DNA of 64,000 nt, from assembly GCA_034926225.1 (NCBI GenBank), contig JAYFRF010000005.1, positions 231,729-295,728 of the forward strand, read 5' to 3'. This document shows, piece by piece, positions 17,136 to 25,576 of this stretch. The DNA is from JAAZKA01 sp034926225. Lineage in GTDB: Bacteria > Bacillota > Clostridia > Oscillospirales > QAMX01. The notes under the pieces were generated by a model. The model did no database searches. It was given only the letters and a program-made list of their open reading frames with translations, and was not told where the DNA came from. How positions within the stretch are numbered: position 1 is the first letter of the stretch; each line of letters opens with the position of its first letter. The translations under genes were made by a program, and so were the position numbers.

Positions 17136-17169
17136 ATACGCGTCAGGTGAATCGGGGATACTCCGTCTC

Positions 17170-17940
17170 TTATTGATTCGCGGCGTTGATGATCGCGGCG
17201 AAGTCGGGAGCCTTCAGGGAAGCGCCGCCGATGAGACCGCCGTCGACGTCGAGCTTAGCAAGAAGCTCGGCCGCATTGCCGGCGTTCATGGAGCCGCCGT
17301 ACTGGATGGTGACGGCGCGGGCGATGCGGGCGCCGTACAGCTCGCGGATGCAGTCGCGGATCCAGCCGCAGACCTCCTCGGCCTGATCGGCAGAGGCGGT
17401 TTTGCCGGTACCGATGGCCCAGATGGGCTCATAGGCGAGGATAATGCGCTTGACGGCGCTGGGCTCGACGCCGCCGAGGGCGATCTTGACCTGCTGGCGG
17501 ATAAACTCGAGCGTCACACCCTGCTCGCGCTGCTGGAGGGATTCGCCGACGCAGACGATCGGACGAAGGCCGGCGTCGAGCGCGGCATGGATCTTCTTGT
17601 TGACCGTGATATCGGTTTCCGCAAAGTACTGACGGCGCTCGGAGTGTCCGATGACGACGTACTTGACACCGAGCTCGGCGAGCATCTGAGCGCTGATTTC
17701 GCCGGTATACGCGCCGCTCTTCTCATAATGCATATTCTGCGCGCCGATGGAAGCGCGGAAGCCCTTCGTCGCCTTGAGTGCGGCGGGGATGTCCACGAAC
17801 GGAACGCAAAGAACGATTTCACACCACTTCACGCGGGAAACGGATGTCTTAAGCTCCTCGATTAAAGCGCGCGTCTCAGCCGGAGTCTTATTCATTTTCC
17901 AGTTGCCGGCGATAACGGTCTTACGGTATCTCTGATTCAT
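17170..17940 (-). CDS. tpiA: Triosephosphate isomerase
   Basis: The enzyme interconverts dihydroxyacetone phosphate and glyceraldehyde 3-phosphate. The 256-residue TIM barrel has the full set of signatures: GNWKMNKT with the catalytic Lys, IGHSERR with the catalytic His, LAYEPIWAIGTG with the catalytic Glu, and YGGSMNAGNAAEL as phosphate loop. The start is the ATG downstream of a GGGAGC site. It follows pgk by about 30 bases. Glyceraldehyde-3-phosphate dehydrogenase, often first in this operon, is not in the window. Confidence 0.98.
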   Translation of the reverse strand: MNQRYRKTVIAGNWKMNKTPAETRALIEELKTSVSRVKWCEIVLCVPFVDIPAALKATKGFRASIGAQNMHYEKSGAYTGEISAQMLAELGVKYVVIGHSERRQYFAETDITVNKKIHAALDAGLRPIVCVGESLQQREQGVTLEFIRQQVKIALGGVEPSAVKRIILAYEPIWAIGTGKTASADQAEEVCGWIRDCIRELYGARIARAVTIQYGGSMNAGNAAELLAKLDVDGGLIGGASLKAPDFAAIINAANQ

Positions 17941-17972
17941 GGCAGTATATTGCTCCCTTTAAATATATTTAA

Positions 17973-19160
17973 TTATTTATCCTGAAGGCACGCGATGCCG
18001 GGAAGCTCGAGGCCTTCAAGGAACTCGAGGGAAGCGCCGCCGCCGGTGGAGATGTGGGTCATCCTGTCGGCATAGCCGAGCTGCTCGACCGCAGCCGCGC
18101 TGTCGCCGCCGCCGATGATGCTGATCGCCTTGGAGTTCGCGATCGCCGCCGCGACACTGCGGGTACCGTTGGCGAATGCGTCGAACTCGAACACGCCCAT
18201 CGGGCCGTTCCAGACGACGGTGCCGGCATCCCGGATCGCCTTGGTGAAAACTTCGATAGACTTCGGGCCGATGTCGAGTCCCATCAGCTCGCCGATGGCT
18301 CTGCTGCAGACCACGACAGGCGTCGCGTCGGCCTTAAACTCGGCCGCGGCCAGCGTGTCGCACGGCAGAATAAAGCGAACGCCTTTTCCGAGCGCCTTGA
18401 GAACCATTTCGCGGGCATAATCGAGCTTATCATCCTCGCAGCGGGAATTGCCGATATCGCCGCCCATGGCCTTGATAAACGTATACGCCATTGCGCCGCC
18501 GATGATCAAGGTATCGACCTTCTCAAGGAGGTTGTTGATCACACCGATCTTATCGGAAACCTTCGCGCCGCCGAGGATCGCGACGAACGGACGCGCCGGG
18601 TCGGCAAGCGCCTTGCCCATGACGGAGATTTCCTTCTCAATTAAAAAGCCGCAGACCGCCGGGAGATACGCCGCGACGCCGGCCGTGGAAGCATGCGCAC
18701 GATGCGCGGTACCGAACGCGTCGTTGACATAGATATCGGCAAAGGCCGCAAGCGCTTTCGCAAAATCGGGGTCGTTCTTTTCTTCCTCCTTATGGAAGCG
18801 GACGTTCTCTAAAAGGCACACGTCGCCGTCCTTCAGCGCGTCAATGCAAGCCTTCGCGGAGTCGCCGATGACGTCCTTGGCCATGGCGACGTCGCAGCCC
18901 AAAAGCTCGGACAGGCGCTTCGCCACAGGCGCAAGGGAGTACTTTTCGTTAAACTGACCCTTCGGACGGCCGAGATGGGAACAAAGGATGGTCTTGGCGC
19001 CATGCTCGCGCAGGTACTGGATGGTCGGCAGAGCGCCGAGGATACGGGTCTCGTCGGTAATCTGAAGATTTTCATCCTGCGGCACGTTGAAATCGCAGCG
19101 AACTAAAACACGTTTGCCGCAAACATCGATGTCGCGAACGCTCTTCTTGTTATAATTCAT
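17973..19160 (-). CDS. pgk: Phosphoglycerate kinase
   Basis: It transfers phosphate from 1,3-bisphosphoglycerate to ADP. The 395-residue length is normal. The N-domain has VLVRCDFNVPQDENLQITD and LCSHLGRPKG for substrate binding. The C-domain has AILGGAKVSDKIGVINNL and ends with the nucleotide loop SIIGGGDSAAAVEQLG and HISTGGGASLEFLEG. It is the first gene of a two-gene unit with tpiA, read from a clear promoter about 60 bases upstream. Confidence 0.98.
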   Translation of the reverse strand: MNYNKKSVRDIDVCGKRVLVRCDFNVPQDENLQITDETRILGALPTIQYLREHGAKTILCSHLGRPKGQFNEKYSLAPVAKRLSELLGCDVAMAKDVIGDSAKACIDALKDGDVCLLENVRFHKEEEKNDPDFAKALAAFADIYVNDAFGTAHRAHASTAGVAAYLPAVCGFLIEKEISVMGKALADPARPFVAILGGAKVSDKIGVINNLLEKVDTLIIGGAMAYTFIKAMGGDIGNSRCEDDKLDYAREMVLKALGKGVRFILPCDTLAAAEFKADATPVVVCSRAIGELMGLDIGPKSIEVFTKAIRDAGTVVWNGPMGVFEFDAFANGTRSVAAAIANSKAISIIGGGDSAAAVEQLGYADRMTHISTGGGASLEFLEGLELPGIACLQDK

Positions 19161-19218
19161 GAGTAAGACTCCTTTTCCCGTGCTGATTTGCTACGGGTTT
19201 TTGATTCATACGGGCTAT

Positions 19219-19247
19219 ATTATACGTCATAAATGCCTAAAATGCAA
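19219..19247 (-). promoter_or_regulatory. Promoter of pgk-tpiA
   Basis: On the minus strand TTGCAT and perfect TATAAT are spaced by 17 bases. The leader is about 50 bases and has no obvious regulatory fold. Confidence 0.8.
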
Positions 19248-19393
19248 GGGAAACCGCGTAGTAAAGTTCAATTTTAGCGATATTACTTTATTGCGCCGTC
19301 CAAAGCATCAATCTTTGTACAAAACAACAGTTTTTTCTCATTGTTTCCGTCATAACAGCTTTTACAAAAGGGGTGTCGCCGCCAAAAATCGCT

Positions 19394-19957
19394 CTATTCC
19401 GCTCTTTTGTACACGGAAGTGACACGGTGCGTCCGTTCAAATTCACGAATCTGTGCAAATCGTTCCCGCCAATCCGGCATTACGCGTTCTACCACGGCAT
19501 AAAACCGGGCACTGTGGTTATGCTCCTTAAGATGCGCCAGCTCGTGCACGACGATGTACTCGAGGCAGCGTTCCGGCAGCAGCAGCGCGCGCACCGAGAG
19601 GCAGATCCGCCCATTCGCGCCGCAGCTGCCCCACCTTGTCGCAGCGTTTGTCAGCGTAATCCCCGCCGGGGTCACGCCAAGGAGTTCCGCCCATTTCCAC
19701 ACAAGCTTCGGCAAAGCCTGTTTTCCCTGCTCTTTAAGACAAGCCGTAAGCTTAGGTGTCAGCGCAATCGTCTGCGCGGCGGCTTCGCGGGACCGTCTTT
19801 GCTCCCGGTGCCGCCGGATCCACTCCGCATGCGCCGTCACAAATGCGTCGATCTCCCTTGTCGGCATCCGCAGCGGCGCGCGGACGGTCACATGGCCCGC
19901 CTCCCCTACCTGCACGGCAATCGTCCGGCGCCCCGAGCGGATCAGCTCGTAGTCCAT
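19394..19957 (-). CDS. YgjP-type zinc metalloprotease-like protein (DUF45)
   Basis: The 187-residue cytoplasmic protein has the zinc motif VVHELAHLKEHNHSARFY, an HExxH with a third His seven residues later. The preceding TRWGSCGANGRICLS is diagnostic of the YgjP/WLM-like DUF45 group. The N-terminal half (VTVRAPLRMP, AHAEWIRRH) matches the same family. These proteins resemble the SprT/Wss1 protease domains linked to DNA-repair proteolysis, but the role of DUF45 in bacteria is not settled. Its ATG overlaps the previous stop (TAATG), so translation is coupled to the gene upstream. Confidence 0.85.
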   Translation of the reverse strand: MDYELIRSGRRTIAVQVGEAGHVTVRAPLRMPTREIDAFVTAHAEWIRRHREQRRSREAAAQTIALTPKLTACLKEQGKQALPKLVWKWAELLGVTPAGITLTNAATRWGSCGANGRICLSVRALLLPERCLEYIVVHELAHLKEHNHSARFYAVVERVMPDWRERFAQIREFERTHRVTSVYKRAE

Positions 19958-20808
19958 TACTTCCTGCCGAGCGCCGGCGTCTTATTCGGGCTGGAGCGGC
20001 CCTCGATGGCGGGCGGGCGGCGCTCGATGGCCGCCATCGCGATTTCGACGTCCTCATGCACCTCCGCGGGCGTAAACGCGCCGAGCGTCACCATATCGCA
20101 CGGTCGGATCGTCGAATAGGAGAACGTCAGCCCCACAAACGGCGAGCAGCGTCCCGCGGCCATCGACTTGATCGTCATGACCGGCTTTTTCGCACCCCAG
20201 ATGACCTTATGGATGTACTCGACCTCGACCTGCATCAAAAACCCCATGCAGTTATAAATCTGGATATAGGTCTCGACGTCGTACCCCTGCTCGTCGGAGA
20301 ACAACACCAGCTCCGGCATATGCGCGGAAAGCCCGGGCAGCATCCCGTTTTCACGGATCATATAGAGGTAATCCGGAAGCCGGTCGATTGAGTGGCGCAG
20401 CTTCGACACAAGCTGCTCGGCGCTGGAGTGGTGAATCAGGCAGAAGGTGGAGCCGGCGCGTCGGGCCTCCTGGATCGTCGCCTCCGCCCGCGCGCGTCCC
20501 TCGGCGGTATCGGATACGTCGATGCAGGGCGTCGAGATCAGCGTGATTTTTTTGCCGGTACGCTCCTCGGCGAGCTTCACGCCTTCCAGGAGCAGGTCGT
20601 TGCCGACCACCGGCGCCATCAGCGCGTCGATGCCATAGGACAGATACGCTTCCAACACAGAGGAAACCATCTCCGGCGATGAGTGCCGGTCACGAATCAG
20701 CGCGTCGGCGGAGGTAGAGGTATGGCTGTAGCCGAGAATCCAGTTCGAGCCGATGAGCATGCGCGGCAGCGATACGCCGCCGACTTCGGTACGGGGAAAT
20801 TCCTTCAT
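19957..20808 (-). CDS. Unrecognised protein, probably a TIM barrel
   Basis: I do not recognise a named family. The 283-residue protein has no signal peptide or membrane segment. Its N-terminus (RTEVGGVSLPRMLIGSNWIL) resembles the first strand of aldo/keto-reductase-like barrels. Alternating strands and helices continue through GIDALMAPVV, KITLISTPCID, TFCLIHHSS, PGLSAHMPEL and KPVMTIKSMAAGR, then a C-terminal GLTFSYSTIRPCDMV stretch. The usual Asp-Tyr-Lys-His reductase tetrad is not evident. It is read from a start facing the CNNM-type gene and overlaps the metalloprotease-like gene by one base. Confidence 0.5.
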   Translation of the reverse strand: MKEFPRTEVGGVSLPRMLIGSNWILGYSHTSTSADALIRDRHSSPEMVSSVLEAYLSYGIDALMAPVVGNDLLLEGVKLAEERTGKKITLISTPCIDVSDTAEGRARAEATIQEARRAGSTFCLIHHSSAEQLVSKLRHSIDRLPDYLYMIRENGMLPGLSAHMPELVLFSDEQGYDVETYIQIYNCMGFLMQVEVEYIHKVIWGAKKPVMTIKSMAAGRCSPFVGLTFSYSTIRPCDMVTLGAFTPAEVHEDVEIAMAAIERRPPAIEGRSSPNKTPALGRK

Positions 20809-20868
20809 AATAAGAGCCTCCTAACAGATGAAACTATCGGAAAAGCAATGGTTCTTTACAAATAATAC

Positions 20869-20897
20869 TTGCAAGCGGATGCGTTGTATGGTATGAT
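20869..20897 (+). promoter_or_regulatory. Promoter of the CNNM/HlyC-type gene
   Basis: TTGCAA and TATGAT are spaced by 17 bases, about 53 bases before the GTG start. Confidence 0.7.
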
Positions 20898-20949
20898 ACC
20901 CCTACACACGATATAAAATCGTGCAAAAATAAACTGGAGGAATGATTTC

Positions 20950-22296
20950 GTGGACGACCCTTTGGGACGACAGTTGCTTTTACAGGCTATACTGATCGCC
21001 CTGAACGCCTTCTTCGCCGCGTCGGAGATCGCGGTACTTTCCCTCAACTCAAACAAGGTGCGTAAAGCCGCCGAGGACGGCGACCGTAACGCACAAAAAA
21101 TGCGCAAGCTCATCGATGAACCCTCGGGCTTCCTCTCCACCATCCAGGTGGGCATCACCCTTGCGGGCTTCCTCGGCAGCGCCTTCGCCGCCGACAATTT
21201 TTCCGACCGTTTGATCTCGTGGGTGTATAACGGTCTAGGGTGGAAGTCCATCCCCTTAGGCGTGCTTGACACCGTATCCGTAATCCTGATTACGGTCGTT
21301 CTGTCGTACTTCACGCTGGTTTTCGGCGAGCTTGTCCCCAAGCGCGTCGCCATGCAGAAATCCGAGCAGCTTGCACGCATCGCGGCCGGCGTGGTGTCGG
21401 GGCTCTCTGTCGTCATGAGGCCGGTCGTGTGGCTCTTAACAAAGTCCACCAACGGCGTCCTGCGGCTGTTAGGTATGCGGGAAAAAGGCGATACGGACGG
21501 GGTGACCGAGGAAGAGATCCGGCTCATGGTCGATATCGGCGAGGAAAAAGGCACGATCGAACCGGAAGAACGCCGGATGATCGAAAACGTCTTTGAGTTC
21601 AACAACACGATCGCCGGAGACGTCATGACGCATATCTCCGATGTCGAGGCCATCGGTGTGACGATGGAATCGTCGGAAATCCTGCGCATCCTGCGCTCGT
21701 CCGGTTATTCCCGTCTGCCGGTTTACGAAGAAGACCCGTATCGGTACATCGGCATCCTGATCGGACGGGAGTATCTGCTGAATCAGTGCTCGGCAAAACC
21801 CGTACCCTTACGGCAGCTGCTGCGTCCCCCGTATTTGGTGCCGGAAACCGTGCATACGGACATTTTGTTCCGCAACATGCAGGCGAAAAAGGTGCATATG
21901 GCGATCGTTGTCAATGAATTCGGCGAAAACGCCGGCGTCATCACGATTGAAGACTTACTGGAAGAAATCGTCGGTAGCATTTACGACGAATCCGACGACC
22001 ACGAGGAACCGGAAATCACACCGCTCGCGGACGGAGGCTGGCGCATATCGGGTCAAACCGATATCCGTACCATTTCCGAAACTCTCGGCATCCAATTACC
22101 GGAGGATGAACCCTACGACACGCTCGGCGGTTTAATTTACAGCAGACTTGACGTCATCCCGCCGGAGTGCAGTCCCGTCCCCGATGTGGAGGTATACGGG
22201 CTGCGCATCCATACGGAACGGCGCGAGGAAAACCGAGTCGTTTGGGCGCATGTGGAAAAGATCCCCGAGAGCGTCCCGGAAGATACCGACGTGTAA
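20950..22296 (+). CDS. CNNM/HlyC-CorC family membrane protein (DUF21-CBS-CorC_C)
   Basis: This is a probable divalent-cation (Mg) transporter or efflux regulator of about 448 residues. Residues 1-190 form the DUF21 membrane domain, with NAFFAASEIAVLSLN in the first helix and FGELVPKRVAMQKSE after the last. A CBS pair follows (~200-340; DVMTHISDVEAI, SGYSRLPVYEED, VVNEFGENAGVITIEDLLEEIVG). The C-terminal CorC_HlyC domain has GGWRISGQTDI and DTLGGLIYSRL. The start is a GTG 9 bases after GGAGG; an ATG nearer the site is out of frame. The old name hemolysin is misleading for this family. Confidence 0.9.
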   Translation: MDDPLGRQLLLQAILIALNAFFAASEIAVLSLNSNKVRKAAEDGDRNAQKMRKLIDEPSGFLSTIQVGITLAGFLGSAFAADNFSDRLISWVYNGLGWKSIPLGVLDTVSVILITVVLSYFTLVFGELVPKRVAMQKSEQLARIAAGVVSGLSVVMRPVVWLLTKSTNGVLRLLGMREKGDTDGVTEEEIRLMVDIGEEKGTIEPEERRMIENVFEFNNTIAGDVMTHISDVEAIGVTMESSEILRILRSSGYSRLPVYEEDPYRYIGILIGREYLLNQCSAKPVPLRQLLRPPYLVPETVHTDILFRNMQAKKVHMAIVVNEFGENAGVITIEDLLEEIVGSIYDESDDHEEPEITPLADGGWRISGQTDIRTISETLGIQLPEDEPYDTLGGLIYSRLDVIPPECSPVPDVEVYGLRIHTERREENRVVWAHVEKIPESVPEDTDV

Positions 22297-22307
22297 TATA
22301 TAAGTTC

Positions 22308-22338
22308 AGGGTGCGGTCTTTTAACAAGCCCGCACCCT
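22308..22338 (+). terminator. Terminator of the CNNM-type gene
   Basis: The 9-bp stem AGGGTGCGG/CCGCACCCT with a 13-base loop is followed by a short TATTAT tail. Confidence 0.6.
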
Positions 22339-22359
22339 TATTATACATCCGTCACGGCG

Positions 22360-24234
22360 TTACCGCAATCGTTTTTTACTGTTTTTTCGCCCTTCCATCG
22401 GCTCTTTTTTTACGTCCGGTGCCGTCTTAGCCTTTTTCGGAGCGGGACGCACGAGGCACTCCGCACCGTACCCGATCAGATCGAACCGATGCGTCCGGCG
22501 GAGCGCTTCCCGTACAAGCTCCACGTTTTTCGGATTGCCGGGCTGCAGCAGCGCCCTCTGCATCGCCTTCTCATGCGGGTCGCGCGCGATATAGACTGTC
22601 TCCAGCGTAAACGGATCAAGTCCCGTATAGAACATACAGGTCGCCGGTGTGCCGGGCGTCGGATAAAAATCCTGCACCTGTTCGGGGCTTAAGTGATGCC
22701 TGTGCAGATACTCGGCAAGCGCCACAGCATCCGCGAGCGTGCTGCCCGGATGACTCGAAATCAGGTACGGTACAAGGTATTGATCCATCCCATAGGCGCG
22801 CGTCAGCTCGTAAAAGCGCTTTGAGAAACGCTCGTACACCTCAAAGCTCGGCTTCCCCATACAGGCGAGTACCTCGTCCGCGCAGTGCTCCGGCGCGACG
22901 CGAAGCTGCCCGGATACATGCTCCCGAATCAGCTTTTTCAGGAACGTCTCATCCTTATCCGCGAGCACGTAGTCAAACCGCACGCCCGAGCGGATGAACA
23001 CCTTCTTTATCCCCGGTACCTGCCCGACCGCGCGCAGCAGCCGGACATAATCGGAGTGGTCCACCTTCAAATTCGGACACGGCTGCGGAGTCAGGCACTT
23101 CCGGTCGGGACAGACGCCCTCTTTTTTCTGTTTTGCGCAGGACGGCTCCCGGAAATTCGCCGTCGGCCCGCCCACATCGTTGATGTAGCCCTTGAAATCC
23201 GGCATCTGTGTTAAAAGCTCCGTTTCCCGTACCACGGATTCGATGCTGCGGGAACGTACCGCGCGCCCTTGATGGAACGCCAGCGCGCAGAAATTGCACG
23301 CGCCGAAGCAGCCCCGGTTATGCGTGATCGAAAACGCCACTTCCTCCGTCGCCGGAACTCCGCCGCGTGTATCGTACGACGGATGTGCGCGGCGCGTATA
23401 CGGAAGCTCAGCCACAAAATCAAGCGCCTCCCGCTCGAGCGGCGGCTGCGGAGGATTCTGCACCAGCACCCGGCCACCGTAGCTTTCCACCAGCGCTTTC
23501 CCCGTGATCGCGTCCGTGTTGCGGTACTGTACGGCATAGCATTCGGCAAAATAGCGTTTGTCGGCGCATAATTTGTCGTAATCGAAGGTTTCCGCAATCG
23601 GATAATGCACCTTATCCTCCGGCGCCGCCGCGTAAACCGTGCCGCGCACATCCCGGATCTTGCCCGCCGGCACCCCGCGCGCCAAAAGCTCCGCGATTCG
23701 TGTCAGTGCCGTCTCGCCCATGCCGTAGATTAAGAGATCGGCGCGGGCGTCCAAGAGCAGCCCCCTTCGTACGCGGTTATCCCAGTAGTCATAATGCGCG
23801 AGCCGCCGCAAGGAGGCTTCCAGCCCACCGAGGATGATCGGAGAATCAGGATACGCCTCCCGGATACGGTTTGCGTACACGATCACGGCGCGATCCGGAC
23901 GGCAGCCCGTCTTTCCGCCGGGCGAATAGTAGTCGTAGGCGCGCCGTTTCTTCGTGACGGTATAGTGCGCCACCATCGAATCGATATTGCCGGAGGTCAC
24001 AAGGAACCCCAGACGCGGTTCTCCGAAGGTGCGGAAGGCGTCCGCCGACTTCCAGTCCGGCTGGGCCAGGATGGCGACGCGGTAACCCTTCGATGTAAGC
24101 AGCCGCGAGAGGATGGCCACGCCAAAGGTCGGATGGTCGACATAGGCGTCGCCCGTCACAAAGACGAAGTCCGGCGCGTCCCAGCCTTTTTCTTCCGCCT
24201 CGGCGCGTGTCAGCGGTAAAAATTCGTTATACAT
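22360..24234 (-). CDS. YgiQ-family radical SAM protein
   Basis: This is a radical SAM enzyme of about 624 residues. The N-terminal domain (~1-290) is the YgiQ-specific part: FVFVTGDAYVDHPTFG, GFLVTSGNIDSMVAHYT and ILGGLEASLRRLAHYDYW. The radical SAM core has the cluster motif in NRGCFGACNFCALAFHQGR, a CxxxCxxC that binds a 4Fe-4S cluster, and further Cys residues in CPDRKC/PCPN. The tail has SSHPGSTLADAVALAEYL and FYPTPGTPATCMFYTG. The reaction is unknown. Its ATG overlaps the end of the CDF transporter gene by 8 bases; a TTG four codons earlier is an alternative start. Confidence 0.9.
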   Translation of the reverse strand: MYNEFLPLTRAEAEEKGWDAPDFVFVTGDAYVDHPTFGVAILSRLLTSKGYRVAILAQPDWKSADAFRTFGEPRLGFLVTSGNIDSMVAHYTVTKKRRAYDYYSPGGKTGCRPDRAVIVYANRIREAYPDSPIILGGLEASLRRLAHYDYWDNRVRRGLLLDARADLLIYGMGETALTRIAELLARGVPAGKIRDVRGTVYAAAPEDKVHYPIAETFDYDKLCADKRYFAECYAVQYRNTDAITGKALVESYGGRVLVQNPPQPPLEREALDFVAELPYTRRAHPSYDTRGGVPATEEVAFSITHNRGCFGACNFCALAFHQGRAVRSRSIESVVRETELLTQMPDFKGYINDVGGPTANFREPSCAKQKKEGVCPDRKCLTPQPCPNLKVDHSDYVRLLRAVGQVPGIKKVFIRSGVRFDYVLADKDETFLKKLIREHVSGQLRVAPEHCADEVLACMGKPSFEVYERFSKRFYELTRAYGMDQYLVPYLISSHPGSTLADAVALAEYLHRHHLSPEQVQDFYPTPGTPATCMFYTGLDPFTLETVYIARDPHEKAMQRALLQPGNPKNVELVREALRRTHRFDLIGYGAECLVRPAPKKAKTAPDVKKEPMEGRKNSKKRLR

Positions 24235-25393
24235 AGCTTTTATCAATATTAATCACCGCAAACCATGTCGGATTATGTTCACGGATATGATCGGTAAGCT
24301 CCCGCTTTAAGTCTTCGTCGCTTATATAAAAGTTATACGGCACAACGAGGTCAAAAATTAAATTGGTATGCGTGGGTCCCGCCACCATACGAAAGTCGTG
24401 CAGATTCAACCGTTCGTCAATGCTGGCCACCATGCGAACAAGCGTCACAAAGGTCTGCGCAGTCTGCGCGTCGTCGGTCACGATCGGATCCATATGGACA
24501 ACGGCATCGCAGCCGACCTTCGCGCGCAGCTCCTGCTCGATCGTATCGATCACATCGTGCATCTCGAGCATATCGGCATGTGACGGCACCTCCGCATGCA
24601 GAGAGATCATCATGCGTCCCGGGCCGTAGTTATGGATGATCAGGTCATGTATACCCTTGACCTCATTGTGTGCCAGCACGATTCCCCGAATTTCCGAGAC
24701 CTTTTCCGGATCCGGCGCCTGCCCGAGAAGCGGGCTGATCGTATCCTTGGCCGCTATGACGCCGGAATAGAGGATGAACGCCGATACCCCGAGCCCGCAC
24801 CATGCGTCGATCTGTAAGCCGGTCAGCTTACCCACGACCGTTGCGATCAGGACGACGCTTGTCGCCGTTACGTCTGAAAGGCTGTCGATCGCCGTCGCAT
24901 GCATCGCGGCGGAGTCGATCATCCTGCCCACGCGGCGGTTATACAGGCACATATAAAGCTTCGTCAGAATCGATACGATGAGGATCACGACGGCCACAAC
25001 GGAAAACTCGACCGGCTCGGGGCTGCGCAATTTATTAATGGACTCCCTTGCAAGGTCGATACCCACATGCACGATCAAAAATGCGACGATCAGCCCCGAG
25101 ATGTACTCGATACGCCCGTGTCCGAAAGGATGTGTCGGGTCGGGCTTTTGCCCCGCCAGCCGGAAGCCAAGAAGCGTCACAATCGACGAGCCCGCGTCAG
25201 ACAGGTTGTTGTACGCGTCCGCCGTAATCGCGATGGAGCCGGATATCGTCCCGGCAAAAAGCTTCAAGCCGAACAGCATCAGATTTAACAGAATGCCGAC
25301 GCAGCCGCAGAGCAGTCCGTAAGCCGTGCGCACGGCGGGATTCGTCTTATCGTTTCGATTTTGAATCCATATACGCGAAAGCAGTTCGATCAT
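24227..25393 (-). CDS. Cation diffusion facilitator, probably a divalent-metal exporter
   Basis: This inner-membrane exporter of about 388 residues has six predicted helices (~20-215) and a cytoplasmic ferredoxin-like tail. The metal-site helices read ADAYNNLSD and HATAIDSLSD, giving N-x3-D and D-x3-D patterns rather than the H-x3-D of zinc CDFs; similar patterns are known in manganese/iron-type members. The DPTHPFGHGRIEYISGL loop is the family signature. A second C-terminal repeat (residues ~300-388) is longer than usual. The start is the ATG behind GAGGTGA; an extension of 22 codons is possible but lacks a site. A clear promoter lies upstream. Confidence 0.9.
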   Translation of the reverse strand: MIELLSRIWIQNRNDKTNPAVRTAYGLLCGCVGILLNLMLFGLKLFAGTISGSIAITADAYNNLSDAGSSIVTLLGFRLAGQKPDPTHPFGHGRIEYISGLIVAFLIVHVGIDLARESINKLRSPEPVEFSVVAVVILIVSILTKLYMCLYNRRVGRMIDSAAMHATAIDSLSDVTATSVVLIATVVGKLTGLQIDAWCGLGVSAFILYSGVIAAKDTISPLLGQAPDPEKVSEIRGIVLAHNEVKGIHDLIIHNYGPGRMMISLHAEVPSHADMLEMHDVIDTIEQELRAKVGCDAVVHMDPIVTDDAQTAQTFVTLVRMVASIDERLNLHDFRMVAGPTHTNLIFDLVVPYNFYISDEDLKRELTDHIREHNPTWFAVINIDKSYV

Positions 25394-25430
25394 AATACCA
25401 CAGGTCACCTCAAAATCATGAATTCTGATA

Positions 25431-25459
25431 ATTGTATCACAACTAGACGAAAGTTGCAA
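25431..25459 (-). promoter_or_regulatory. Promoter of the CDF-YgiQ operon
   Basis: On the minus strand TTGCAA and TACAAT are spaced by 17 bases, back to back with the glycyl-radical-enzyme promoter. Confidence 0.7.
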
Positions 25460-25503
25460 GTATTTTCAACACGATTTATATTGCTCGACCCGCAATTTTT
25501 CTC

Positions 25504-25532
25504 TTGTAAAAGCATTCGGAGTCCGATATAAT
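25504..25532 (+). promoter_or_regulatory. Promoter of the glycyl radical enzyme operon
   Basis: TTGTAA and perfect TATAAT are spaced by 17 bases, about 45 bases before the start codon. Confidence 0.75.
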
Positions 25533-25576
25533 GAAGCAATACGAAAATAGCATATACAAGGAGGCGTTGTTCGTCT

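Noticed and set aside
20856..21689. Long open frame on the minus strand opposite the CNNM-type gene
   Set aside because: It is antisense to a gene with clear family motifs, is Ser/Arg-rich, and lacks a ribosome site and recognisable domain.
22360..24234. YgiQ protein as the missing activase of the glycyl radical enzyme
   Set aside because: It is a long YgiQ-family protein with a different N-terminal domain, is read from a different operon, and lacks the short activase layout.
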